Shown here: in pieces, positions 1 to 6,747 of the stretch
Position numbering within the stretch: position 1 is the stretch's first letter
Layout of the letters: every line of letters starts with the position of its first letter
NCBI GenBank assembly: GCA_903886985.1
Contig: CAISOI010000300.1
Location: 1 to 14,233, forward strand
Origin: an uncultured Chthonomonas sp.
Lineage (GTDB): Bacteria > Armatimonadota > Chthonomonadetes > Chthonomonadales > CAJBBX01
DNA: 14,233 nucleotides
Direction of reading: 5' to 3'
Translations under genes and position numbers: made by a program
The notes under the pieces: generated by a model
What the model saw: the letters and a program-made list of their open reading frames with translations, nothing else
Databases searched by the model: none
Told to the model about the DNA's origin: nothing

Positions 1-93
1 CCATGTTGCCCAAAAATCTACGAGTACCGGTAAATCAGACTTGATTACTTCGGCGTCCCATGTTGCTGCGGTTACTGCTAATGCTTTACTCAT
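1..93 (-). CDS. trxA: Thioredoxin, N-terminal part (cut by window edge)
   Basis: Only the first 31 codons are present. They read MSKALAV... and reach VLVDFWATW, the beta strand that leads into the thioredoxin active site (W-C-G-P-C in the family). The two redox cysteines would lie just outside the window and cannot be checked. Thioredoxin is a small cytoplasmic protein-disulfide reductase, normally recharged by thioredoxin reductase. The ATG at 93 is preceded by GGAGG (105 to 101) with a 7-nt gap, so the start is well supported. A separate promoter lies just upstream, so this gene is probably not simply the tail of the tdh operon. A thioredoxin-fold relative such as a larger thioredoxin-domain protein cannot be excluded, because only a third of the expected protein is visible. 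Confidence 0.85.
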   Translation of the reverse strand, partial: MSKALAVTAATWDAEVIKSDLPVLVDFWATW

Positions 94-136
94 TATATGT
101 CCTCCATAAGATGATCAATTATTGTCAAACGGTGAC

Positions 137-166
137 TTTATACTCGACAGGCAGAGTTTTAGTCAA
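137..166 (-). promoter_or_regulatory. Sigma70-type promoter for thioredoxin gene
   Basis: On the minus strand TTGACT (166 to 161) and TATAAA (142 to 137) are separated by 18 nt. Transcription would start near 130, giving a leader of about 37 nt before the thioredoxin ATG at 93. The placement, directly between the preceding minus-strand gene and a good ribosome site, supports a real promoter. It is predicted from sequence only. Confidence 0.55.
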
Positions 167-245
167 ACTATTAGTCATCACGATTTAGTACGAGGTAGTT
201 CTAATTGTAGTTCCTGTTGTACCAAAATACTGTTAAGTTCATAAT

Positions 246-533
246 TTATTTCTTCAGCAGATTGCCTTCGACATCCTGATCGTCGCCGGTTATGAGATCG
301 TTATTATATCCTGCGGGTTTCAGCAGTTTTGATGTTGGCTGCGTCACCCGCTTGATTACTTTGATAATTCTAATCGCGGTGTTTGGGATCAGCAGGATGT
401 CGTCTTCGTCCTTTTGAAGCTCCACCCAACCATCTCCGGCATCTGTGATATATCCTCTGTCGCGATAGCCGGTTTGATTGATATAGTGAACTTCCACGTC
501 AGAGCCAATATGCTTTTCGAGCCAATGTGCCAT
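246..533 (-). CDS. Small hypothetical protein, possible Sm/SH3-like fold, third gene of tdh-kbl operon
   Basis: This is a 95-residue soluble protein whose family I do not recognise. Residues 8 to 60 alternate short predicted beta strands with turns: a VEVHYINQTG strand pair, RGYITDAGDGWVEL, then DDILLIPNTAIRIIKVI. That pattern of a charged strand, a 'GYI...G.W.EL' strand, and an 'LIP..AIR.IK' ending resembles the small barrel of Sm/Hfq-like or SH3-like proteins, but no diagnostic motif settles it. The C-terminal 30 residues (TSKLLKPAGYNND... to LLKK) look disordered. There is no signal peptide or membrane segment. The ATG at 533 lies 4 nt past the kbl stop codon and has no obvious Shine-Dalgarno, suggesting translational coupling to kbl. 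Its job may relate to the operon, or it may simply be co-transcribed. Confidence 0.7.
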   Translation of the reverse strand: MAHWLEKHIGSDVEVHYINQTGYRDRGYITDAGDGWVELQKDEDDILLIPNTAIRIIKVIKRVTQPTSKLLKPAGYNNDLITGDDQDVEGNLLKK

Positions 534-537
534 GGTG

Positions 538-1725
538 TTATATTAAGCCCAATCTCTTGCCGACCTTCTCCAGAGCAGCAAGTGCGAAGTCGAGTTCTGG
601 TTTTGTGTGGCTGGCGTTTGGCATGGTGCGGATTCTCGCTTTGCCGCGGGGAACCGTTGGAAACACAACTGAGAGCGCAAGTACTCCCTCGTCGAACAAC
701 TCACGCTGTAGTTGTTGGGCTTTACCCTCGTCACCGGTAATGATTGGGGTAATAGGAGTTTCAGTGACGCCAAGATCGAACCCAAGTTTGGTAAGGTTTT
801 CTTGCCAATAGCGTGTGTTCTCCCACAACGTGGTCGTGTAGGAAGCATCCGTTTCCATCAGGTCAATTGCTGCAATAATTGCTGCTGCAACGCAGGGTGG
901 CTGGGCGGTGCTGAAAAGGAATGGGCGGGCTCTCTGTGTCAACCAATCTCGCAGAACAGCGGAACCTGCGATGTATCCCCCTTGAACCCCGACTGCTTTT
1001 GAAAGAGTTCCTAGTTGGATGTCGAGCTTTTGATGCACTCCAAAATGATAAGCGGTTCCGCGTCCGCCCCCGAGCACTCCAGATCCGTGTGCATCGTCCA
1101 CCATTACTGCAGCGTCATACTTCTCTGCTAGCTCACAAATTCCCGGTAGTGGAGCAATATCTCCGTCCATGCTGAATACGCCGTCCGTGATGATTAAGCG
1201 TTTCTCGCGATCTGCCATACGCTTCAGACAGTCTTCGAGAGAGTCGAGATCTTTGTGTTTGTAGACCGGTCTCTGCTCCGAGGGGAGACCTGCCAGGCGA
1301 CAGCCATCTATTATGCTCGCATGATTGAGTTCATCAGAAATAATCGCGTCCGCTTTGGAGAGGATGGTTGGAATTGTTCCTGCATTGGCAGTAAATCCCG
1401 ATTGAAAAACGATAGCAGCTTCAACATGCTTAAACTCTGCCAGTCGTCGTTCCAACTCCTCGTGAATGCTCATTGTGCCAATAATGGTACGGACGGCACC
1501 TGCCCCAACTCCCCATTTCTCTACCGCGTCGATTGCGGCTCTCTTGAGTTGTGGATGGTTAGCGAAGCCCAGATAGTTGTTGGATGAGAGGTTGATGACC
1601 TCTTTTCCATTTACAGTGATCGTTCCTCCTTGAGGTGTCTGCAGATCCACAAGTGGGCGATAGAGGTTGTTGGTCTTTAGATCTGAAAGTTGGGACGATA
1701 ACCAATTTTGTAGTGTTTTGTTCAT
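538..1725 (-). CDS. kbl: Glycine C-acetyltransferase (2-amino-3-ketobutyrate CoA ligase)
   Basis: This PLP-dependent enzyme of the alpha-oxoamine synthase family has 395 residues, the usual family length. It cleaves 2-amino-3-ketobutyrate with CoA to glycine and acetyl-CoA, the second step of threonine breakdown after Tdh. Visible landmarks are the N-terminal LSSNNYLGFANHP segment (46 to 58), the NHAS motif with His135 that stacks on PLP, the DDAHGSG motif (210 to 216) with Asp210 and His213 contacting the cofactor, and the Schiff-base lysine Lys243 in GTLSKAVG. Biotin (BioF) and heme (HemA) relatives share these motifs. The Kbl assignment rests on overall resemblance plus position directly downstream of tdh (45-nt gap). 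The ATG at 1725 has only a weak GGAA ribosome site 11 nt upstream. The stop is 4 nt before the next gene. Confidence 0.93.
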   Translation of the reverse strand: MNKTLQNWLSSQLSDLKTNNLYRPLVDLQTPQGGTITVNGKEVINLSSNNYLGFANHPQLKRAAIDAVEKWGVGAGAVRTIIGTMSIHEELERRLAEFKHVEAAIVFQSGFTANAGTIPTILSKADAIISDELNHASIIDGCRLAGLPSEQRPVYKHKDLDSLEDCLKRMADREKRLIITDGVFSMDGDIAPLPGICELAEKYDAAVMVDDAHGSGVLGGGRGTAYHFGVHQKLDIQLGTLSKAVGVQGGYIAGSAVLRDWLTQRARPFLFSTAQPPCVAAAIIAAIDLMETDASYTTTLWENTRYWQENLTKLGFDLGVTETPITPIITGDEGKAQQLQRELFDEGVLALSVVFPTVPRGKARIRTMPNASHTKPELDFALAALEKVGKRLGLI

Positions 1726-1743
1726 AGCTTGAATATTCCATTT

Positions 1744-1766
1744 GCGACCGGGTCGCTAATATATTA
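1744..1766 (-). repeat. Short inverted repeats in the tdh-kbl intercistronic gap
   Basis: The 45-nt gap between tdh and kbl holds two adjacent dyads: GCGACC-g-GGTCGC (1744 to 1756) and TAATATATTA (1757 to 1766). The first can form a small GC-rich stem on the mRNA with a three-base loop. No U-tract follows, so it does not look like a terminator. It could be an mRNA processing or stabilising stem, or chance. Confidence 0.35.
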
Positions 1767-1770
1767 GGAG

Positions 1771-2805
1771 TTAATTTTGTTTGAAGACGACTTTTCCGCA
1801 AAGTCCATCGCGCATCAGTGACATGCCATAGTCGTATTCGTCCATGGAAAGTGTGTGTGTGATTGCGGGGCGGACATCCAAGCTTCCACTGGATAATAGA
1901 GCGCGCATTGTGTCCCATGTCTGATATAACCGTCGGCCGACAATGCAGTGAATTTCCAAACCTTTGAAGATCATATCTTCTGCCATATCGAGTTCTACTT
2001 TTTCAGACGGAATACCCAACATAGAGACGCGACCGCCCGGACGTACAATTCGCATTGCTTGGCGTATTGCAACGGGTGCACCTGACATTTCCAACACTAC
2101 ATCAACGCCCTTGCCGTTAGTGCGCGCAGAAATTACCTGTTCGACATCCTGTTCCATTGCGTTGATGAGGCAATCTGCCCCCAGCTTGCTGGCGAGGTCC
2201 AGGCGGAAGGGGCGCGTATCGGTGGCGACAACGCTCGCTGCACCACAAGCCTTGGCAACTCCGACTGCAAATACTCCAATGGGCCCACATCCGAGGATGG
2301 CAACGTGACGTCCAATAATCTCACCCGAGAGTGCTGTGTGAATTGCATTGCCGAGTGGGTCTTGAATACATGCTATCTCGAAGGGAAGGGAGGGGTCATT
2401 TTTCCATGCGCTTGCTTGAGGAACGACGACATGGCTTCCAAAACATCCATCAACATCGACACCCAGAATGCGAGTATTTTCACATACATGCGCCTGACCG
2501 CTTCTACATTGTAGGCAGAGTCCGCAAACCCAATGGGATTCCCCAGAAACATGATCCCCGACCTTGAAATGGGTCACCTCAGAGCCGACGGCCTCTACAA
2601 TGCCGGAAAATTCATGCCCCATGATTCGGGGGGGCTTAACTCGATTTGATGACCATGCGTCCCACTGGTATATGTGGAAATCGGTACCGCAGATCGATGT
2701 CGCGACAACCTTTACAAGAATCTGGTCCGGTCGAGTTATCGCGGGATCGGCAACATCGATCATTGTTGCTCCGGGACCTGGAACGGTCTTTACAATTGCT
2801 TTCAA
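1771..2805 (-). CDS. tdh: L-threonine 3-dehydrogenase (zinc, NAD-dependent)
   Basis: This medium-chain alcohol dehydrogenase oxidises threonine to 2-amino-3-ketobutyrate, the substrate of the next gene, kbl. From the TTG start at 2805 the protein has 344 residues, the family length, and begins (M)KAIVKT. Catalytic zinc ligands are Cys39 (in SICGTDFH) and His64-Glu65 (MGHEFSG). The structural zinc lobe has Cys94, 97, 100 and 108. The Rossmann motif GCGPIG lies near 172 to 177. A longer frame open to an ATG at 2934 would add 43 residues unlike the family and would place that ATG inside the promoter, upstream of the predicted transcript start. The TTG has AAGGA (2817 to 2813) 7 nt upstream. I therefore choose TTG with good confidence. 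Sorbitol or butanediol dehydrogenase relatives are less likely given kbl next door. Confidence 0.93.
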   Translation of the reverse strand: MKAIVKTVPGPGATMIDVADPAITRPDQILVKVVATSICGTDFHIYQWDAWSSNRVKPPRIMGHEFSGIVEAVGSEVTHFKVGDHVSGESHWVCGLCLQCRSGQAHVCENTRILGVDVDGCFGSHVVVPQASAWKNDPSLPFEIACIQDPLGNAIHTALSGEIIGRHVAILGCGPIGVFAVGVAKACGAASVVATDTRPFRLDLASKLGADCLINAMEQDVEQVISARTNGKGVDVVLEMSGAPVAIRQAMRIVRPGGRVSMLGIPSEKVELDMAEDMIFKGLEIHCIVGRRLYQTWDTMRALLSSGSLDVRPAITHTLSMDEYDYGMSLMRDGLCGKVVFKQN

Positions 2806-2830
2806 ACAGTTATCCTTGAAAAAATTTGTT

Positions 2831-2901
2831 AGTGCCAAACCCGAACTGAGCAGCAATCGTAATCTCGCCGGTTCAGGTGCTTTACAGGTATTTCTGGCAC
2901 C
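2831..2901 (-). promoter_or_regulatory. Foldable 5' leader of the tdh-kbl operon
   Basis: The predicted tdh transcript has a leader of about 100 nt that can form nested stems. GGUGCCA (2901 to 2895) pairs with UGGCACU (2837 to 2831) over 7 bp including one G-U. CCUGAA (2877 to 2872) pairs with UUCGGG (2845 to 2840). CGGCGA (2870 to 2865) pairs with UUGCUG (2856 to 2851) around an 8-nt loop. A run of six U (2824 to 2819) follows shortly and precedes the ribosome site. I could not match it to a known riboswitch class, and it does not show the glycine aptamer core. Weak pairs and wobbles mean it may be chance. Confidence 0.35.
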
Positions 2902-2915
2902 ATCTAATAGATGTA

Positions 2916-2944
2916 ATGATAGCACTTTGCTCATGGTCAGACAA
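2916..2944 (-). promoter_or_regulatory. Sigma70-type promoter for tdh-kbl operon
   Basis: On the minus strand TTGTCT (2944 to 2939) and TATCAT (2921 to 2916) are separated by exactly 17 nt. The start of transcription would fall near 2909. A 13-nt palindrome, CATCTAATAGATG (2901 to 2913), sits exactly over that start and could be an operator or a 5'-end stem. Confidence 0.55.
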
Positions 2945-3011
2945 GCGTCTCGACAACTCTGTGGAATCCTTCACAATCTCTAAATTTGGGGTTATCGACG
3001 GTTAGCATTGG

Positions 3012-3043
3012 TGCTACAATCTTGCATATAACCTCGCTATAAT
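3012..3043 (+). promoter_or_regulatory. Candidate promoter region of pckG
   Basis: Two possible -10 elements precede pckG: an extended form TGCTACAAT (3012 to 3020) and a perfect TATAAT (3038 to 3043). Neither has a convincing -35 hexamer at 16 to 18 nt. The leader to the ATG at 3081 would be about 30 to 55 nt. Which one is used cannot be told from the sequence. Confidence 0.35.
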
Positions 3044-3080
3044 CAAGAAATACGGTTAGCAGCGACTGTGGAGATCGACA

Positions 3081-4847
3081 ATGAAGTCGGTCCTAAGGAG
3101 TGAAGCATTGAATCAAAAGTTGGCGCAGTGGGTCGAGGAATCCGCCGCGCTTATGAAGCCTGATCGCATTTTCTGGTGCGATGGGTCAGAGACAGAATAT
3201 AAGTCACTAGTATCGACTATGCTGGACGGTGGTGATTTGGTCCCACTTAACCAAGACGAATATCCTAACTGTTATCTACATAGAAGTAATCCGAACGATG
3301 TTGCACGCGTTGAAAAATGTACATTTATTTGTACGACGAATGAAATCGATGCTGGTCCTACAAACAATTGGATGGCTCCAGAAGCGGCGAAGGCGAAAGT
3401 CCGACCTCTTTTTGAAGGTTGTATGCAGGGACGCACAATGTATGTGGTTCCATACGTCATGGGACCTGTGGGATCGCCCATCAGTAAGGTGGGGGTAGAG
3501 ATTACTGACAGTCCCTATGTTGTTGCCAGCATGAGAATCATGACTCGTATGGGTCAAACCGCATTGGATCAGCTTGGGGAAGACGGAGATTTTGTCCCCG
3601 GACTTCATTCAACAGGAGATTGTAATCCTGATAGACGGTATATCCTCCACTTTCCTGAGGAGCGGCTCATTTGGAGCTATGGTTCCGGGTATGGCGGAAA
3701 TGCGCTGCTTGGGAAGAAATGCCTTGCACTCAGAATTGCCAGTACGATGGCGAAGGATGAGGGGTGGATGGCAGAGCACATGCTCATTCTCGAGTTGGAA
3801 GACCCGACGGGTGAACTGACTTATTTTGCAGCCGCTTTCCCGAGCGCTTGTGGTAAGACAAATCTTGCAATGCTTATTAGTCCTCTTGAGGATCAGGGAT
3901 ACAAAGTTCGAACCGTTGGTGACGATATTGCATGGATGGAGATAGGTGAGGACGGACGGTTATGGGCGATTAATCCAGAAGCAGGATTCTTCGGAGTGGT
4001 TCCCGGAACCAGTGTTCACACTAATCCTAATGCGCTGATTGCTTCCCATTCTAATTCCATCTATACGAATGTTGCTCTTTGCGACGACGGCATTCCTTGG
4101 TGGGAAGGAAAGGACGAAGAACACGGAGTTTTGACTGATTGGCTCGGTAATCATCCCTGGGATGGCTCCGCGCCTGCGGCACATCCCAACTCGCGGTTCA
4201 CTGCCCCTGCAACCCAGTGCCCATCGATTTCTCCCCATTGGGAGGATAAGTGCGGGGTTCCTATTTCTGGGATTATCTTTGGTGGACGTCGCAACAAAAC
4301 CGTTCCTCTCGTTTCGGAAGCATTTAATTGGGAACATGGAACCTACTTAGGTGCGACCATGGCATCGCGAACAACCGCTGCAGCCGAAGGAAAGTCGGAC
4401 GTTTTGAGGTTCGATCCAATGGCTATGTTGCCGTTTTGTGGATACAACATGGGCGACTATTTTGGTCATTGGTTGAACATGGGCCAACGAATATCTCAGC
4501 CGCCAAAGTTGTTTTTCGTGAATTGGTTCAGGACTGGTGACGACGGAAAATATCTGTGGCCAGGTTATGGTGAAAATGTACGAATACTTATTTGGATGTT
4601 GGCACGCATGCGTGGACAGGTCGAAGCACAAAGAACAGCTGTTGGGTTTGTCCCCACTGCCGAAACGCTCCATATGGAGGGATTGGATCTTCCTAATGAG
4701 ATACTTGAGGAACTATTGAAAGTCGATCCTGCAGAGTGGATTGCGGAATTGCCTGAAGTTGAGCAACATTTAAATCACATTGGGGATCGGTTACCGGCGG
4801 AGATACGACAGCAGTTTGAAGCGGTGAAGGTCAGACTTCACGCGTAA
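3081..4847 (+). CDS. pckG: Phosphoenolpyruvate carboxykinase, GTP type
   Basis: This enzyme converts oxaloacetate plus GTP to PEP, CO2 and GDP, the entry step to gluconeogenesis, in the cytosol. At 588 residues it is the usual bacterial length. The GTP-class P-loop FPSACGKTN is at 253 to 261, with the reactive Cys257. The GDDIAWM kinase-2/metal motif is at 280 to 286. SGYGGNALLGKK (202 to 213) supplies the manganese-site lysine, and Arg76 (NDVARVE) lies in the substrate-binding loop. The TTAAAEGKSD stretch corresponds to the mobile lid. These features separate it from the ATP-type PckA. The ATG follows GGAG (3070 to 3073) with a 7-nt gap. Tandem TAA TAG stops precede a terminator. It is divergent from tdh-kbl, which yields acetyl-CoA and glycine, so the pair may serve growth on amino acids. 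Confidence 0.97.
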   Translation: MKSVLRSEALNQKLAQWVEESAALMKPDRIFWCDGSETEYKSLVSTMLDGGDLVPLNQDEYPNCYLHRSNPNDVARVEKCTFICTTNEIDAGPTNNWMAPEAAKAKVRPLFEGCMQGRTMYVVPYVMGPVGSPISKVGVEITDSPYVVASMRIMTRMGQTALDQLGEDGDFVPGLHSTGDCNPDRRYILHFPEERLIWSYGSGYGGNALLGKKCLALRIASTMAKDEGWMAEHMLILELEDPTGELTYFAAAFPSACGKTNLAMLISPLEDQGYKVRTVGDDIAWMEIGEDGRLWAINPEAGFFGVVPGTSVHTNPNALIASHSNSIYTNVALCDDGIPWWEGKDEEHGVLTDWLGNHPWDGSAPAAHPNSRFTAPATQCPSISPHWEDKCGVPISGIIFGGRRNKTVPLVSEAFNWEHGTYLGATMASRTTAAAEGKSDVLRFDPMAMLPFCGYNMGDYFGHWLNMGQRISQPPKLFFVNWFRTGDDGKYLWPGYGENVRILIWMLARMRGQVEAQRTAVGFVPTAETLHMEGLDLPNEILEELLKVDPAEWIAELPEVEQHLNHIGDRLPAEIRQQFEAVKVRLHA

Positions 4848-4852
4848 TAGTC

Positions 4853-4885
4853 AAAAGGCGGTCGCAATAATGCGACCGCCTTTTT
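4853..4885. terminator. Bidirectional intrinsic terminator between pckG and aspS
   Basis: A perfect 10-bp GC-rich stem, GGCGGTCGCA (4857 to 4866) with TGCGACCGCC (4871 to 4880), has the tetraloop ATAA. It is flanked by AAAA on the left and TTTTT on the right, so it works as a Rho-independent terminator on both strands. It sits 5 nt after the pckG stop and 2 nt after the aspS stop, closing two convergent units. Confidence 0.93.
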
Positions 4886-4887
4886 CA

Positions 4888-6726
4888 TTACGCTTTCTTT
4901 TCTGGATAGATGACCTTTAAACTTAATTCATTAAGTTGTGCATCATCTACGGGGGACGGCGCTTGCATGAGAGGGTCGAAACCTCCACCCATTTTCGGGA
5001 ATGCAATTACTTCTCTGATATTGTCGTCTTCTGTTAGGAACATGACGAGCCGATCGACACCGGGCGCGATTCCACCGTGGGGTGGGGCTCCCAGCGTAAA
5101 TGCCTCTAGCATGTGCCCAAATTGGTCCTCGATCTTCTTGTCCGACAATCCCAGTTTTAGCAGAATTGCCTTTTGAATTTCAGGCTTGTGAATTCGAACT
5201 GATCCAGATGCCCACTCCACACCATTGCAGGCAATGTCATAGCAATATGCTCGCATCGCTTCTGGGTCGGATTCAATCCATTCCATGTGCCCCTCTTTTG
5301 GCATTGAGAACGGATTGTGGGCGTAAGTCCATCGATTGTTCTCTTCGTCCCACTCAAACACTGGGAAGTCTGTGATCCACGTGAACGCCATAGAATCCTT
5401 GTCAGCCAAACCTAGGCGATCTGCAATTGCGCGGCGAATTCGGTCGAGTGATTTGGCAACGATAGACGGCTTGTCCGCAATAAAGAGAACCAAGTCGCCT
5501 GCAGCGGCTTCCGTTTCAGACAAAACGGATGCAATTTCAGCCTCCGCTAAGAATTTGGCAATCGGTGACCTGACCTGCAAACTGCCCGATGGGTAACTTT
5601 GGACAGTAGGATCACCTGAGCCCAGCGCTTCGACAATGAAATACGCCATTCCCTTTGCGCCCATCTCTTTTGCAATGGACTCAATTTCGCCTATTTCTTT
5701 TCGGCTCAAAGAGGACCCTGTGGGGAAGCGAATTGCTTTGACCTGCCCACCAGTCGATATTATCGTTTTGAATACCGTGAATTCAGTTTCTGCAAATACA
5801 GATCCCAAATCAACCAACTCAAGACCGTATCGGAGGTCCGGTTTGTCAGATCCAAATCGTCGGATCGCTTCGTCATATGTCAGTCGCGGGAAGGGCTGGA
5901 TGACTTTCTTGTCTGAACAGCTTTCAACGACGAAGATGGTCATTGCTTCGACAAGTGTGAGAATATCTTCCTGGGTTACGAAGCTCATCTCGATATCCAA
6001 CTGAGTGAATTCCGGTTGTCGGTCTGCGCGTTGCGATTCATCACGGAAACACTTGGCGACTTGGAAATACCGTTCAACACCGCTGACCATTAATAGCTGC
6101 TTGAATTGTTGGGGGGCCTGGGGCAGGGCATAGAATAGCCCTGGCTCAAGGCGGTAAGGAACAAGATAGTCACGAGCACCTTCTGGAGTGCTCTTTGTCA
6201 AGATCGGTGTTTCGATCTCCAAAAAGTTTTGCCCGTACATGTACTCGCGCATTTTACGAATAATCTCATGCCGCAGCCGTAGTTTTTCGTACATGGCTGG
6301 TCGGCGAAGGTCCATATACCGGTACTTTAGCCGAAGTTCTTCATTAACCTGGCTCATTGCGGATTCGTCGCTAACCTGGAACGGAAGCGGTTGGTGACAA
6401 GTATTCAATATCTCAATATTTGAGATATTGACTTCGACGGCACCCGTCTCCATTTTTGGATTTTCCATGCCTTCTGCACGCGGAATTACATTTCCCGTTA
6501 CGGAGATCACGAACTCAGGGCGAACCGATGCTGCAATCTCAACAAGTGCATCGGAAGAAGCGGAGTCTGTTCGAACTTGAACAAGACCAGTACGATCTCT
6601 CATATCGATAAAGACAACGCCACCATGATTTCTCACGCTATTTGCCCACCCATTTAGAGTGACAGTCGTTCCAATATGTTCTGAGCGCAGCTTGCCGCAT
6701 GTAACTGTTCGTTGCCAGGGTTCCAA
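4888..6726 (-). CDS. aspS: Aspartyl-tRNA synthetase, bacterial type, probably non-discriminating
   Basis: This class IIb synthetase charges tRNA(Asp) with aspartate. Its 612 residues match the long bacterial form with an N-terminal OB-fold anticodon domain (about 1 to 110), the class II core and an inserted GAD domain. Motif 1 ends in FLEIETPIL (168 to 176), motif 2 spans FRDE...RQPEFTQLDIE (227 to 246), and motif 3 is GGIAPGVDRLVMFL with Arg559. The start is TTG, with GGAGG (6742 to 6738) 11 nt upstream; no other plausible in-frame start is nearby. In the anticodon domain His34 (RNHGG) and Gly86 occupy the positions of E. coli Leu30 and Lys81. His and Gly there mark non-discriminating enzymes such as that of Pseudomonas aeruginosa, which also make Asp-tRNA(Asn). 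It is the last gene of a hisS operon, 21 nt behind the receiver-like gene. Confidence 0.96.
   Translation of the reverse strand: MEPWQRTVTCGKLRSEHIGTTVTLNGWANSVRNHGGVVFIDMRDRTGLVQVRTDSASSDALVEIAASVRPEFVISVTGNVIPRAEGMENPKMETGAVEVNISNIEILNTCHQPLPFQVSDESAMSQVNEELRLKYRYMDLRRPAMYEKLRLRHEIIRKMREYMYGQNFLEIETPILTKSTPEGARDYLVPYRLEPGLFYALPQAPQQFKQLLMVSGVERYFQVAKCFRDESQRADRQPEFTQLDIEMSFVTQEDILTLVEAMTIFVVESCSDKKVIQPFPRLTYDEAIRRFGSDKPDLRYGLELVDLGSVFAETEFTVFKTIISTGGQVKAIRFPTGSSLSRKEIGEIESIAKEMGAKGMAYFIVEALGSGDPTVQSYPSGSLQVRSPIAKFLAEAEIASVLSETEAAAGDLVLFIADKPSIVAKSLDRIRRAIADRLGLADKDSMAFTWITDFPVFEWDEENNRWTYAHNPFSMPKEGHMEWIESDPEAMRAYCYDIACNGVEWASGSVRIHKPEIQKAILLKLGLSDKKIEDQFGHMLEAFTLGAPPHGGIAPGVDRLVMFLTEDDNIREVIAFPKMGGGFDPLMQAPSPVDDAQLNELSLKVIYPEKKA
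6406..6430. repeat. 11-bp-arm inverted repeat inside aspS
   Basis: CAATATCTCAA (6406 to 6416) and TTGAGATATTG (6420 to 6430) are perfect inverted copies around a 3-nt centre. They lie within the coding sequence of the end of the AspRS anticodon domain (VNISNIEIL). This is probably a coincidence of codon choice, although it could fold in the mRNA. Confidence 0.4.
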
Positions 6727-6747
6727 AACGTTTAAATCCTCCGAGTC

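Noticed and set aside
414..1587. Plus-strand open frames opposite the small gene and kbl
   Set aside because: They are antisense shadows of well-supported minus-strand genes, without family features or ribosome sites.
2806..2909. Glycine riboswitch upstream of tdh
   Set aside because: The foldable leader lacks the conserved glycine aptamer core, so only an unknown structured leader is proposed.
2806..2934. 43-residue N-terminal extension of Tdh from the ATG at 2934
   Set aside because: The ATG lies within the predicted promoter, the extension is unlike the family, and the TTG at 2805 has a good ribosome site and gives exact family length and zinc-ligand spacing.
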